DNA of 52,639 nt. Source: Gryganskiella cystojenkinii (lineage: Eukaryota; Mortierellomycota; Mortierellomycetes; Mortierellales; Mortierellaceae). The stretch's first letter is position 1; each line of letters starts with the position of its first letter. Positions 1 to 10,030 of this stretch are shown piece by piece. The notes under the pieces were generated by a model that was not told the origin of the DNA, ran no database searches, and was given only the letters and a program-made list of their open reading frames with translations. A program made the translations under genes and the position numbers. The DNA lies in the NCBI GenBank assembly GCA_015852425.1, contig JAAAIG010000124.1, forward strand, positions 1 through 52,639, read 5' to 3'.

Positions 1-1
1 T

Positions 2-370
2 CAGCTCCTCTGGAAACAACTCGAGATGTACCGTTTGCGTCAGCTACAACAACAGCAGCAGGCCATGCTTCAGGGCAGCCTCGCGTCATTGATGACCAAC
101 CGAGGGGGAGGAGGAGGAGGAGGTCATGGTGGGCTCGGTACCTCCTTGGGGTTTAACTTTGGATACCAAAACCTTGAGAATCGCCTGGCTGCCCATTTCG
201 CTGCTGGATTCGGTACTGGCCGCGATGGCGATGTTGGCGTTGCAGCGGGTAGCCTTCGAGGACTCAGTGGTAGTTCGTTTACGAAGCGACTGGACGGCGG
301 AAGTCCTTTCAGCCGCAAGAGATCGCTCCACGGTGTCATGAGATCGGGTGTTGGCGAGAGATCTTTCTGA
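2..370 (+). CDS. C-terminal part of an unrecognised Gln/Gly-rich protein (5' truncated by window edge)
   Basis: The frame is open from base 2, with no upstream stop, through the TGA at 368-370. The codons before the first visible Met (base 26) already read as protein (QLLWKQLEM). This is therefore the tail of a gene that starts outside the window. The visible 122 residues hold a short poly-Gln run, a seven-residue poly-Gly run, a Gly/Phe/Leu-rich middle and a basic Ser/Arg-rich end. No catalytic motif or domain is visible and I do not recognise the family. Gln/Gly-rich tails of this kind are common in fungal nuclear or RNA-binding proteins, but that is only a guess. Confidence 0.55.
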   Translation, partial: QLLWKQLEMYRLRQLQQQQQAMLQGSLASLMTNRGGGGGGGHGGLGTSLGFNFGYQNLENRLAAHFAAGFGTGRDGDVGVAAGSLRGLSGSSFTKRLDGGSPFSRKRSLHGVMRSGVGERSF

Positions 371-1223
371 GGAAGCACGGCATTCGAGAATCTGGCGTGA
401 GGCGACTGATCTTTTTTGTTTTTGCGTTTTTTTTTAGTGCTCTCGTTTTTGGCCTTCCCTTGCCTTGAAGAATAATCAAAATGATGCCTTTGTTTTGCGA
501 GTTTTTTATACAATAAATGATCCAGTTTCCAGGTTGAGGACAAACAGCCTAACGCGACTGCGAATCCAAGACACAGGAGCAGTACGATACCAGTGCCGAG
601 ACTGGTACAGATGCCGAAAACACCAACGGCGTTTTTTGAAGTTTTCGAGATGAAGAGGACATTGATAGCTGGGTTGGCGAATGATTGCTATTCATCTGGG
701 ATTTCCTCCAGAGCCTCAACCTTAACTTGAACGTCTCTCTCGATCGCGATCACAGCACCCCAGACCGAGAACTGATATAGAGGATCTGGTCTCTCTCTCT
801 TTTTCAACGCTCCATCTCGCTGTTTTCCACGCTCATGTTCTACTGAGGTTCAAATCCTTGTCAATACCCCTATCTCGTTTCTTGTTTTCCATATGATACG
901 TTTGAGAGTGTTTTTGTTTTTTTTGCTCTTCATTCACGCACCAATTCGATATCTGTTCCAAAGACTATAACCTCTTTTAAAAAAATAAACATAGTTCGAT
1001 TGACACCGATTACATCGAGGAAGTTGGGGGCTTGTTTGTGTAAAAGTAAAAAAAATGATGATGACTGAAAAGAGTATATTATTACTACAACAAAACGAAA
1101 TATTTAAGCAGAAGATCTATCAAGAAAAGCAAAACACAAAGAAAGTAACAATCGTCAGCAAACATTGTCTAAAACATCGAATAGTCTATTCAGATATCAG
1201 TCCAAGAAATGTGGCAGTAAATC
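371..1223. other. Convergent intergenic region / 3' UTRs
   Basis: This spacer lies between the 3' ends of the left-edge gene (+) and eIF3g (-). It is AT- and T-run-rich with short spurious ORFs only. It presumably holds both 3' UTRs and poly(A) signals (for example the aaaaaaataaac run near 978). No gene is seen. Confidence 0.6.
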
Positions 1224-2666
1224 TTACTTGGCCCACTCCACACGAAGAATCAAATTATCGTAACCACGTCCGTCAATGGCTTCCTGTGCACGCTGCGCGT
1301 CCTCACGCATAGTAAAGGAGACGAAAGCGAAACCCTTGCAGAAACCAGTCTCGCGATCGCGCGCCAAGAAGACACGGGAGATATGACCGAAACGCTTGAA
1401 CAACTCGGAGACATCGGCCTCGGTCGCATCCTCTGACAAGTTGGTGACACGCAACGTGGGCTGTTCGTCTCTCTTCTCGCGTTCGCTTCCAGTACTTCCA
1501 GCCTTGGCGTCTGAGCTGGCACCGGCGCGCATGTGAGGGGCAATGTACTTGGATCCAGTCTGTTGCTCGGCAGCGGGGGCTGTAAAGGAAAGAAGAAGAA
1601 AAAAGTGAATGCGTTAGAATAAGTTCTCGAGCGTCTCACTCCAGAAAAACAGTTTATAGAAAATCCTTCGGGGCGCATAGACGGGCCGTAGATCTTACCA
1701 GCCTCGGCACCCCCAGCAGCGGTGGCAGCAGCGGCATCCTCCATGCCAAGGGAATCCTTGTAGGGACACTTTGTCGTGAAATGGTCGCCCTTGCAGATAC
1801 GGCAGAGAATCTTCTTGTTCTGGAGCTGAGCCTTCATGGCCTCGTGTTGCTCGTCGACCTCCTGAACGACTTGTCCGGTCGAGGAAAGCTTCAATTTGAT
1901 GTTGTCTCCGACGTTGGTAGTGGCGGGATCAGGTCCTGGCTTGTTGCCTCTCTCCTTTCCGAACTTGGGCAACTTCTGTAAGTTTTTCCAATTGCATGTT
2001 TGAAAGGGTGATGTATGCTTGTGGTTAGAAAACAAACTCTTATTTGATATGTCCCCTTTCATTTGGACTCTTTGTTCTTGGTATGGTTCATGCCAGCAGC
2101 CTGATCAAAGGCCTCTCAAGCAGTTGGTTGACCGCGCATCAATTAAAAAGTCAATAGTCCGTATTCCTGAGGTCATTCCAGTACCTTGCGAGCGGCGACA
2201 GCCTTGTTAACAACATCGTGGATCAGCTTCTTCTGCGTGCGGCGGGTGACCTATATCATAGTGGCAAAGAATAGGTGGGGTGAGTCTCGAGTGAGATCTT
2301 GGTGGCAACAGCGTGGCATTCGAGTCCCGTGCTCGCCCATTGGAGACAAAAGGATGGCAGCATAAAGAGAGGGAGAGAGGAGCATCGTCGTTGTAAACGT
2401 TGGGGGATGTGGAATGTGAAATGTGGTGGTAGGTGTGGCTCATTGTAATGATCTGCTATGATCGTCGACTGGCGCTGAAGATGAAGGGGCGGACTGATCC
2501 TGATTGATTGTTGGTGTAGAGTGATTCAAAGCGCTACCTTGACTTTCTTGCCATCGTCGTTGGTTCTGTATTCGATGGTGGTGGTGATTCCGTTAGCATC
2601 GGTGAAGGTCTGAGGAGCCTCCTCGCCGTCGACCTCATCGGCCCAGTTGGTAGCAGCAACAGGCAT
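1224..2666 (-). CDS. eIF3g: Eukaryotic translation initiation factor 3 subunit G (eIF3g)
   Basis: RNA-binding subunit of eIF3, acting in 43S scanning and reinitiation in the cytosol. Four exons were reconstructed: 2666-2538, 2250-2185, 1975-1699 and 1579-1224. All have GT-AG borders and consistent phase, giving 275 aa, the usual length for the family. The N-terminus carries the conserved WADEVD segment (about residues 8-13). Next comes a CCHC zinc knuckle (C123, C126, H130, C135; CX2CX3HX4C), then a C-terminal RRM from about residue 199, with RNP2 LRVTNL and RNP1 KGFAFVSF (239-246). The stop is TAA. The gene is divergent from ISD11, with 475 bp between start codons. Confidence 0.95.
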
Positions 2667-3141
2667 AGTGTGTGTATATGTGTGATGGAAGTGATGAAAA
2701 AAAAGAAGAAAATGAAATGCGGTTCGATGAGAGTCGCTTTTGTTGATCACTCTCCGCCCCTCCTGGAGAAAAAGTCGCTCTGTGTGCCTGCAAAAACCGA
2801 ACAACAAAATAAATAAAAAGCAGATCAGGGCCAGAAACCAGATCAACAACAAAAAAAATTAAAAGTCACGTGGAAGCGAATCTCTTTCCTCTCGGTTCAC
2901 AGCAATTACGATACCCAGTCTTCTGTGATATCGATTGAAGTTTAAATGGGTCTAGCACGTCTTTTTGATTGCATGTCTCTGGCACGCCTTCTTTCGACTT
3001 TGACCAGAAAAGGAAAAATGGAGGAACTCTCTTCACCCAACAGATGCAACCAACGCTTCGCACTTTTTTTTTTCGTCCTTCTTCTTTCCTGCGCTTCCAT
3101 CACTCTCTCCACTCTCTCTACATATCCAACCAAGAATAATA
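2667..3141. promoter_or_regulatory. Bidirectional promoter between eIF3g and ISD11
   Basis: 475 bp separate the two divergent start codons, so both genes must be driven from here. It contains a CACGTG palindrome at 2867-2872 (the E-box type bound by Cbf1/bHLH factors in other fungi), T-rich tracts, and a CT-rich stretch just before the ISD11 ATG. I saw no TATA box. Confidence 0.6.
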
Positions 3142-3432
3142 ATGTCCGCCCCTGCTGCTACCCGTTCCCAGGTCCTGGGCCTCTACCGCTCCATGTTGCA
3201 CCATTCTTCTAAATTCGCTGCCTACAACTTCCGCGATTACGCCGTTCGAAGAACTCGAGATGCCTTCCATGCCGCCAAGTCAGAGACGGATCCCGAAAAG
3301 ATTCAACAGCTCCTCCAGAAGGGTCAAAAGGAACTCGAGGTCATCAAGCGTCAGTCCGCTATCTCTCAATTGTATGCCGGAGAGAAGCTCGTTCTCGAGA
3401 CAAAGAACCAGAAGATCCTCAGGAAGCACTAA
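3142..3432 (+). CDS. ISD11: ISD11 / LYRM4, LYR-motif protein of mitochondrial Fe-S cluster assembly
   Basis: Small accessory subunit that stabilises the cysteine desulfurase Nfs1 (with acyl carrier protein) in the mitochondrial matrix, where it supports Fe-S cluster synthesis. It is a single exon of 96 aa, matching the family length of about 90-100. The LYR tripeptide is at residues 14-16 (VLGLYRSML), followed by the usual FxxYNFRDYAxRR segment, a three-helix pattern and a Lys-rich C-terminus. The ATG follows a CT/A-rich leader. A fused targeting sequence is not obvious, which is normal for LYR proteins. It is divergent from eIF3g. Confidence 0.93.
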   Translation: MSAPAATRSQVLGLYRSMLHHSSKFAAYNFRDYAVRRTRDAFHAAKSETDPEKIQQLLQKGQKELEVIKRQSAISQLYAGEKLVLETKNQKILRKH

Positions 3433-4061
3433 AATTGGGATCAGACGGTTTTATCATGGGATCTCTCCAAGGAAGGAGGAACCATAGGGAACAGCGACAA
3501 GGCGGTATTCGAAACAAAGGCAGGTCGTATGGGAGGGAGAGTATCGAAAGACCAGGAGTAGTTGATCATCGTCCCCGGGAACCGAAGTGTTGCGAACCCC
3601 TCGATCCACCAAAATGGTCCAAAGAAAAAAAAAAAAAGTTCAATTCGAATCGGCATATCTCGGACTCTTAGCAGCTCTTCACTCTGACGATTCCTGGCGA
3701 GTTGCTCAACCCTCCCTGTCTCGATTCCTCGCGCAGCTTTTTATTCTTTTTTTCACTCCTCCTATTCCGAATATCCTTTGTTCGACCATCGTACCAGCAA
3801 TTACCAAACCTACATTGAACCCCTATCCTTCTTGCCATTTCTCACCACTCGCCATCAACTTGTACATTAAAAAATATATCGAACCAAAAAACCTTCAGTT
3901 GGGAGTATCATCGCGGGTTGGGGTACAGGCTCTTTATCATTGTTTGGACCACTAGATGTATGCGATTTTATTGCACTGGACAACCCCTCGGCTCACCTTG
4001 GTCGCGATCCAAAGCGCCTTCGCTAGGCTCGATCCCAAGTTCCCCGAACTGCTCTCCGTGT
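3433..4061. other. Convergent intergenic region
   Basis: This lies between the ISD11 stop and the stop of the minus-strand 201-aa gene. It contains poly-A and poly-T runs and short random ORFs. It presumably holds the two 3' UTRs. No gene is seen. Confidence 0.55.
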
Positions 4062-4861
4062 TTAGGACGTCTGGCTCTCTGGCCGTGATTGAGCAGGATC
4101 CCAGAACTCTGGGTCTTGCTGCTGTTGATGCGATCGAGAGGAAGAGCCAGTAACAGAATGTACTAGGGAATCAAGTAAAGGCTGAGCATAATCCTGGGAT
4201 GAAACTGGGTAAACGACCGGAGGTTGTTGTTGATCCGATGGTAGTGATTGGGGTGTAGGTGACAAATTTGAGAGGTCGTGTTTCCCCTGAGGGAAATAAC
4301 CAGGCATCGCAATCAGTGTTGGAAAAGGCGTTTGACCAGCAGGGCCCTATTCGAAAGTAAGAAAAGTGGAAAGCTTGCGTGAGTGAATGGTCTTGGATTC
4401 AAGTAGAGAGCCGTCCCTTCATCTTTAATCCTTTTTCGTTTTCTCACCTTATTGTAAACGAATGCGATACCATCGGATTCTGCGGGGACGTGGATCCCAA
4501 AGTGTTCGTCTGAGACAGCTCCCCAGGCGTGACGGTTTTGATCTCTGCTGTGGTTGTTGCCTGAAATCATGTTACTAATCGAGGTCGGATGCGCGTTGTT
4601 CTCCCAAGTCATGGTACCCATCCGTTTACTTTTGGCCCCAACAATAATAAAAAAATGATGTCAATTCACTTATCCATCTTGAAAGCGAGCAGAGCTCTAC
4701 TGTGGCAAGAATTTTTTTTACCTTGGAAGTATGATGCCCTTAAAAGGACGATTGCGACCGGTTGGGGACATGATGTTGAAAGCAGAGTCGCGGTCTTCTG
4801 GTCCTGGTGCCCCTCCGATCCATCGATCCGATGGCTTTTGGTTGAATCTGCCACTCAACAT
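4062..4861 (-). CDS. Unrecognised 201-aa protein, Gln/Ser/Pro-rich C-terminus
   Basis: Three exons were reconstructed: 4861-4722, 4628-4448 and 4346-4062. Introns are 93 and 101 nt with GT-AG borders and matching phase. An in-frame TGA lies two codons before the ATG and no acceptor intervenes, so the start is fixed. The N-terminal half (about residues 1-110) is compact and looks folded or conserved (GRNRPFKGIILP, WENNAHPTSISNM, HAWGAVSDEHFGIHVP). The C-terminal half is low complexity (poly-Gln, Ser, Pro) and probably disordered. There is no signal peptide or membrane segment. I do not recognise the family. The confidence reflects the quality of the gene model, not a function. Confidence 0.7.
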
Positions 4862-6376
4862 GGTTCAGTGTAGAGCGATGGATCGAGCTCAAAGATTTGT
4901 GAAACAATCAGATAGAGCCAAAGAAAAAAAAGTCGTTGAACGAATTTTTCTTTCAGAAAAGGATTGGAAGGGGGACGAAAGAGAAGGAGGAGAAAAGTCA
5001 AAGACGAGTAAAAACGGCGAACGGAGAGGTACGTTTTCCTATTTGTACAAAAAAACCAAAGAGACGAAGATGTCATCCACTGCAATCGGAAAAGACCAGC
5101 TCCCAAGGTTCTAACCACCAAACTCGGTATTCAGGAGAAGAGCGAAAGGGAAGACAGCGTCGAATGGAATATTTTTTTTGGTGATTCTCTTGGCTGTCTC
5201 CGTCGTCGAATTTTTATCCACACAAACGGAGAGAACACAACCACCATCGTCCCTTTCAAATCATTTTACCGTTTCTGGTTTGATCAAGAAACGGCGTTCA
5301 GGTCAAGGGATGTATTTGTAGGCGATTGTGGATGACTATAAAGGCTGATAGCACAATGTGAGTTGCATGATGAGTGCGCTCTCCTTCGAACGCAAAAAAA
5401 AGAAAATTGTCCTTGGGACCATTTGAGATCTTTGCGTTTTACTTTCCTTTCCTTTCCTCTTTTTGCTTTCACACTACTTGGCCCACATTGACTTGAATTA
5501 CTTGTCGCCTCATTGCTTTTGGACAGCCTTATCAAGAAACAAAAATAAGAATGTAGAAATATAGACCATCCAACGCTGCGCGCCTTTGGTTCTTCTCATC
5601 CATCGATATCCAGACTTGAATTAATTTATGCAGTCGTTGGTTCTTGATTCCTTGTGGTGACAGGGAAGACCACAACATTCCTTGGGGGCAAAAAAAAAAA
5701 AAAAAAATAGCTTGCGCGCCACATCCGCCGCGTTTCTGTGCGAAGTATCCTTGTTTGATTTTTCGATGGGAACCCATTCACGTCTCGCGAGCTTTTTCCT
5801 GCCGGACGGCAAAACCTTTTCCTTCTACTCCCACCTCATAACGGATCTTAGTCTTCAAGCAGATAATGATCGACGGGTTCTCGGAAACACATGCTGTTAA
5901 TTAAATAAATAAATTGTCACTTTGCCTTTGAACAGTATGCTCGCTGTTCCTATTTGTAAGTCCACTGATATGGACAAGAGCATACCCTCGGTTCCTTAGA
6001 GCTTCGTGATCTTATCCTCCCTCGAACAACATTTGCAACCTCACCAAACGATCTTCAAAAAGAAGAGTGGTCAAAAAATCTCTTCTTTTTTGTCTGACGG
6101 CCTTGGCGTGTTTAATCTTTTTTTTCTCCATCCCTATAAGTATGTGCGAATGGCGGGCTATCACCCTACCGTAATAAGCACACAAAGCACCGGCCTGTGT
6201 CATGTCTTTCTGAAGAGCAGCAAAAGCCCGCGCACAAATCGCGTGTAACGCGTGAATCTGCCAACTTCACGTGACCCATGAAAAACAACCCATGTCGCGA
6301 CTCGCGAATCGCTCAAAACACATAAACAGGCATCTCTTTCTTCGCTTCAAACACGAACTGAAATCTCTCACCAAAC
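4862..6376. other. Intergenic region, 1.5 kb, with TCACGTGA near its right end
   Basis: This lies between the divergent 201-aa gene (-) and the helicase-like ORF (+). It is rich in A and T runs (for example a 17-A run near 5691). I found only short unconvincing ORFs and specifically saw no Walker A or DEAD-like helicase motifs that could be the missing N-terminal half of the downstream ORF. An 8-bp palindrome TCACGTGA sits at 6267-6274, about 105 bp before the next ATG. Confidence 0.5.
6267..6274. promoter_or_regulatory. TCACGTGA palindrome upstream of the helicase-like ORF
   Basis: Perfect 8-bp E-box palindrome about 105 bp before the ATG at 6377. It is a candidate bHLH/Cbf1-type site. A bare CACGTG is expected about 13 times by chance in a window this size, so the weight is low. 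Confidence 0.3.
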
Positions 6377-7402
6377 ATGCTCTCGACCCGCCATGCCGCG
6401 CCTCCAAAGAAGAGCAACAAGAGGAATCATCCTCAGGATCAGGATGTCGACAGCAGCAACAAAAGAATCAACAATGACTTTGACAACCTTGTCCACAATC
6501 AAACACCCAAGCGCATTTATTACATTGTCCAGCCACAGAACCCGCAAAGACTCAAGACAAGCTCGTACAAGGACCTCGCCTTCACTCTCCTCGACCTGAA
6601 CAAGGACAACTACAAAAAAACGATCATTTATTTCGACTCTTGTTTTCACGTCTCAGATGCCGGCAAGGTTCTACAATCACTGGTCCCGCCAGAGCAAAAA
6701 TCCAAGATCGGATTCCTTAGTCAGATTTTATCAATGGGTTATCGTAAACAGGTCGAACAGGACTTTCAAGAGGGCAAGATTCTTTTGCTCCTGACCTCCG
6801 AGTTGCTGCCATCTATGGATGGCTACCTGGATCAAGTTCAAGATATTCAGCGCGTTGTTCAGTGGGGCTTACCAGTCACACTCGAGGTGCTCATTCGCCG
6901 TCTGGATCGCGCCGCACAAAATCCAGAACGGTACGGGCAGGGGATCCTGATGGCTCCGAATGAATGCCCCTCAAACATGGAAAAAGACCTGAAACGGTTC
7001 GTTACCGCCACAACTTGTCGCCGCCAAGTCTTGAATGATATCTTCAGGGACCACTATATGGAATCCAAGAGCGAAAACATCAACATCTACCACACTCGGA
7101 GCCTCGTCTGCTGTAGTATGCACCAGCACAAGAGGGGCCGCCTCAACGACAAGGACACCTTTTACAACGATATCACCCGTAAGCGCGCCACGGTCGAGAC
7201 GGAACTACCGACCCAGCCTTGCTTTAATATCAGTACCACTCCGGTTGAGCCGCAGACGGTCAAGCAGCAGAAGCAGAAGCACCTTCTTGACTCGGACTCG
7301 AATTCGGATTCAGACGACGACGACGACGACGATAATGGTGATCCAGTGGTAGAGGAAGAAGCAGCAGTGGATCTCTCTATCTTTGAGACTCCAGAAGTCT
7401 AG
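6377..7402 (+). CDS. RecQ-type helicase C-terminal-domain protein lacking the ATPase half (possibly decayed)
   Basis: Single-exon ORF of 341 aa resembling the second RecA-like domain of the RecQ-like helicases expanded in many mushrooms and Mucoromycota. Recognisable pieces are a motif IV region (KTIIYFDSC, residues 81-89), a QxxFxxGKILLLLTSE strand (about 130-142), IQRVVQWGLP (158-167) and a motif VI region (VLIRRLDRAAQNP, 171-183). Motifs Q, I, Ia, II and III are absent, and none are seen upstream. Motif VI is degenerate: the usual Gln, Gly and last Arg of QxxGRxxR appear as Arg, Asp and Gln. The C-terminal 30 residues are very acidic. The protein cannot be an active helicase alone. It is either a relic or a repurposed domain. 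Confidence 0.6.
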   Translation: MLSTRHAAPPKKSNKRNHPQDQDVDSSNKRINNDFDNLVHNQTPKRIYYIVQPQNPQRLKTSSYKDLAFTLLDLNKDNYKKTIIYFDSCFHVSDAGKVLQSLVPPEQKSKIGFLSQILSMGYRKQVEQDFQEGKILLLLTSELLPSMDGYLDQVQDIQRVVQWGLPVTLEVLIRRLDRAAQNPERYGQGILMAPNECPSNMEKDLKRFVTATTCRRQVLNDIFRDHYMESKSENINIYHTRSLVCCSMHQHKRGRLNDKDTFYNDITRKRATVETELPTQPCFNISTTPVEPQTVKQQKQKHLLDSDSNSDSDDDDDDDNGDPVVEEEAAVDLSIFETPEV

Positions 7403-7671
7403 GAGCGGTTCCGTGAGTTGATACTAGCGTGGTCGAAACAAACGTTTGAGGACGAAATTGAAACGAGGGGCGATGGCACGCGCCAGAAATGGTTATCATT
7501 GACCTTGTGGTCAATAAGTTTGTCCTCGAATGTGGTCGCCTCGCCGTTGCTCGTGATATGGAGAATATGACAGAAGATATCTGGCATTCTTATAAGGCAG
7601 TTTGCAGGGAAGAGCTAGCGTCCCTCTTATCCGAACTTCACAGAGAGATCATGTTAGAGAATGGACTGTGA
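7403..7671 (+). pseudogene. Disconnected C-terminal tail of the helicase-like gene (after an in-frame TAG and a frameshift)
   Basis: Directly after the TAG at 7400-7402 the same frame continues as plausible protein (ERFRELILAWSKQTF...), without a Met, for about 30 codons. Another frame then takes over from about 7489 and runs to the TGA at 7669-7671, with an acidic, helical, Trp- and Leu-containing sequence (IWHSYKAVCREELASLLSEL). Related RecQ-like proteins carry a C-terminal tail after the helicase domain, so I read this as that tail cut off by one nonsense and one frameshift change. The family comparison is from memory and the exact frameshift position is approximate. Confidence 0.45.
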
Positions 7672-8053
7672 AGAGCAGTCGGGTAGGCACTTATTCATGT
7701 GGAATAAACATTATAATGCAAGGCGAAGGACTCGAGGACTGTCATCCAGATTCCTCGGTCAAGAGCTTTCTATGACGCTGCCCAAGTAGGAGGTTCTTTG
7801 GCCCCCCGCGTTCAACTTCCAGTGGTCTGTATGCTGATCCCCAGGAATTTTCCCCCAGGAATTTCAAAAGGCGTTAGGGTCGCAGAGGCGAATTCGGCCA
7901 GGAAACACAACAGAGGAGGCCGACTTGATGTTCTTGACTGAGATTTGGCGTAATTTTGCTACGAGGACAGGCGCTTTAACGGTACAATCACGCTACACAT
8001 GCATGAAAATGGCACTTTTTTTTAACACTTGACACAGCTCGATCTACTCTTTT
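7672..8053. other. Convergent intergenic region
   Basis: This lies between the helicase-like remnant (+) and the cyclophilin-40 stop (-). It is presumably 3' UTRs. No gene, RNA or repeat is recognised. Confidence 0.5.
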
Positions 8054-9610
8054 CTAAGAAAACATCTTGGCATAGGCCTTCTTCTCCTTGTCCCTCTTGG
8101 CCGTGAGTTTGGCCTTCACATTATCCAACTCTCTCTGGACGCCTGCATCATTTGGCGAGAGCTTCTTGGCGTGTTCCAAATCCTGTTTTGCCAATTCGAG
8201 ATCCAAAGTAGACGTCTTCAAATACGCAGACCCGCGACGGAAATAAGCCTTGGTCTTGTCCGCATTCGAAAGGTACTTGGCCTCCATATCCAAGACCGAT
8301 GTCATGTCCTTGATCGTCATCGCAGGTCTATCCAACTTCAAGGCCGAGAAGCCTCGGTTGAGGTAACAGGGGATCTTGACCGCATAGAAGTCCTTGATCA
8401 GATCCTCAGGATCCTCGGAATCAAAGACAGGTTTCTCGTTCAGGTACCGGATTGCCTTTGTGTACTTGATCATGGCCTTTTCGTACTCTCCAGCCTTGAA
8501 AAAGTTGTTACCGAGCGTCTTCAAATCCTGAGAGATCTTGACCAGATCTGTGTCCTCCTTGGGTCCTTCATAGTCTTCGGGCCAATCCGCGTATTTATCG
8601 CCAGCATCGGGAGCTGCGACACCATCGTCTTCACCCTCGGCGAGCTCTCCACAGTTGGCGATCAAGACGGGTTCCTTGGGGGCATCATTATTGCCCTTGG
8701 GGGTTCGCTCGATCTCACGGACGACCGAGATACCCTTCAAGACCTTTCCAAAGACGACGTGCTTTCCATCCAAATGAGGTGTAGGGACCGTGGTGACAAA
8801 GAATTGGGCTAGAGAGGATTTTCGACACATAAATGAGAAAGGACCCATTAGCGCCTCAAGCTAAAACTGAATATCGGGCTCAAAATTGGCATCCATTTGA
8901 CAAAACGCCAACTGCTTACATCCGTTGGTGCCAACTCCAGCGTTGGCCATGGACAAGAGAAAGGGGACATCGTGCTTCAAGTCAAAGTTCTCGTCCTCAA
9001 ACTTGGCACCGTAGATAGACTCGCCTCCAGTTCCGTTTTGGTTCGAGAAATCTCCTCCTTGGATCATAAAATCCTATGTTGGAACGTAAATGTTGAAAGA
9101 ATCGTGAGTGATATGGCCTCCTTCCACCAATTGTTTGTTAAACGATCTAATGATCCCTGAATTGATGTCTTTACAGGAATGATACGGTGGAAAGGTGCTC
9201 CTTTGAAAGTCAAAGGCTTTCCAGTCGTCTGTCCGATACCCTTCTCGCCTATGATAAAAGTCAAGGAAAAGAAACAGAGAAAATCGAGAAAAAAAAAATA
9301 GAAAATGGGTTAGCATCCGAGGAAACTCGCTAGGTTCATAAAATTCCAGATTCGGTCATAGTCATGAAGCATCTTACCAGTGCAGAGGGCACGGAAGTTC
9401 TCGGCGGTCTTGGGAACAACATCAGCAAACTATCATCACATAAGAGAACGACCCAGTCAGTCAGCGGGGTTCCAGATATATCGAAAAACAAGTTCTTTCG
9501 TGTGCCTTGTGTTTGGAGGGCGGCGTGGTGGTCATTACGAGCTCAAAGACGATGCGTCCGATGGGTGCTCCTCCAATGGTGATGTCAAAATACGTGCGTG
9601 GGTTTGGCAT
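8054..9610 (-). CDS. CYP40: Cyclophilin-40 (peptidyl-prolyl cis-trans isomerase D, Hsp90 co-chaperone)
   Basis: Proline isomerase and Hsp90 co-chaperone (Cpr6/Cpr7/CYP40 type), cytosolic. Five exons: 9610-9539, 9429-9378, 9248-9175, 9073-8920 and 8808-8054. Introns are 101-129 nt and all phases agree, giving 368 aa (family about 370). The cyclophilin domain is at about 5-170, with the catalytic patch FHRIIP (R63), F68 and Q71, then [12 protein letters not shown]. The CypA Trp121 position is His129 ([11 protein letters not shown]), as is typical of Cyp40 and linked to weaker cyclosporin binding. TPR repeats fill about 215-360, and the Lys-rich C-terminus suits the family. I start at MPNPRTYF, because the open frame upstream is leader sequence. 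Confidence 0.95.
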
Positions 9611-10030
9611 GGCGATCCTGAATGTGTGTGTGGGAAAATGAAAAGAGAATGAAAGAATGAATCCGCAAACTGGAAAAAGAGGTCCCAGAGAACGTATGTT
9701 TGCAGGCACCACGGACTTTTTTCTCGAAAAATCGATCAGACCGCGCTCATCACGTGAGGTATAGCAGGGCTTTCATTGGTTGAGAATCGACCCTATGCAG
9801 GCCTAAGACACAAGGATGCAAGGATGGGCCGAGGCAAAGCAAGTGCTTTGTTAAGCAGGAAATTGTCAAACTTTGCAAAAAGAGACAAATTCAAAGAGAA
9901 AAACAAATCGGTGTTGAGAAGATATCGAAATAAAAATAATTCTACTCTAGGAACTAGCTCTGTCTCGACTCTGCTCCTCCCACTTCTTCCTCCCACCTTT
10001 TTTTTTTTTTTTTTTTTTGGTTTTTTTCAA
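9611..10030. promoter_or_regulatory. Cyclophilin-40 promoter region and Rho GEF 3' flank
   Basis: Both flanking genes run on the minus strand. Upstream of the CYP40 ATG is TCACGTGA at 9750-9757, about 140 bp away. A long poly-T run at about 10000-10018 lies next to the Rho GEF stop. No clear heat-shock element array was seen. Confidence 0.45.
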
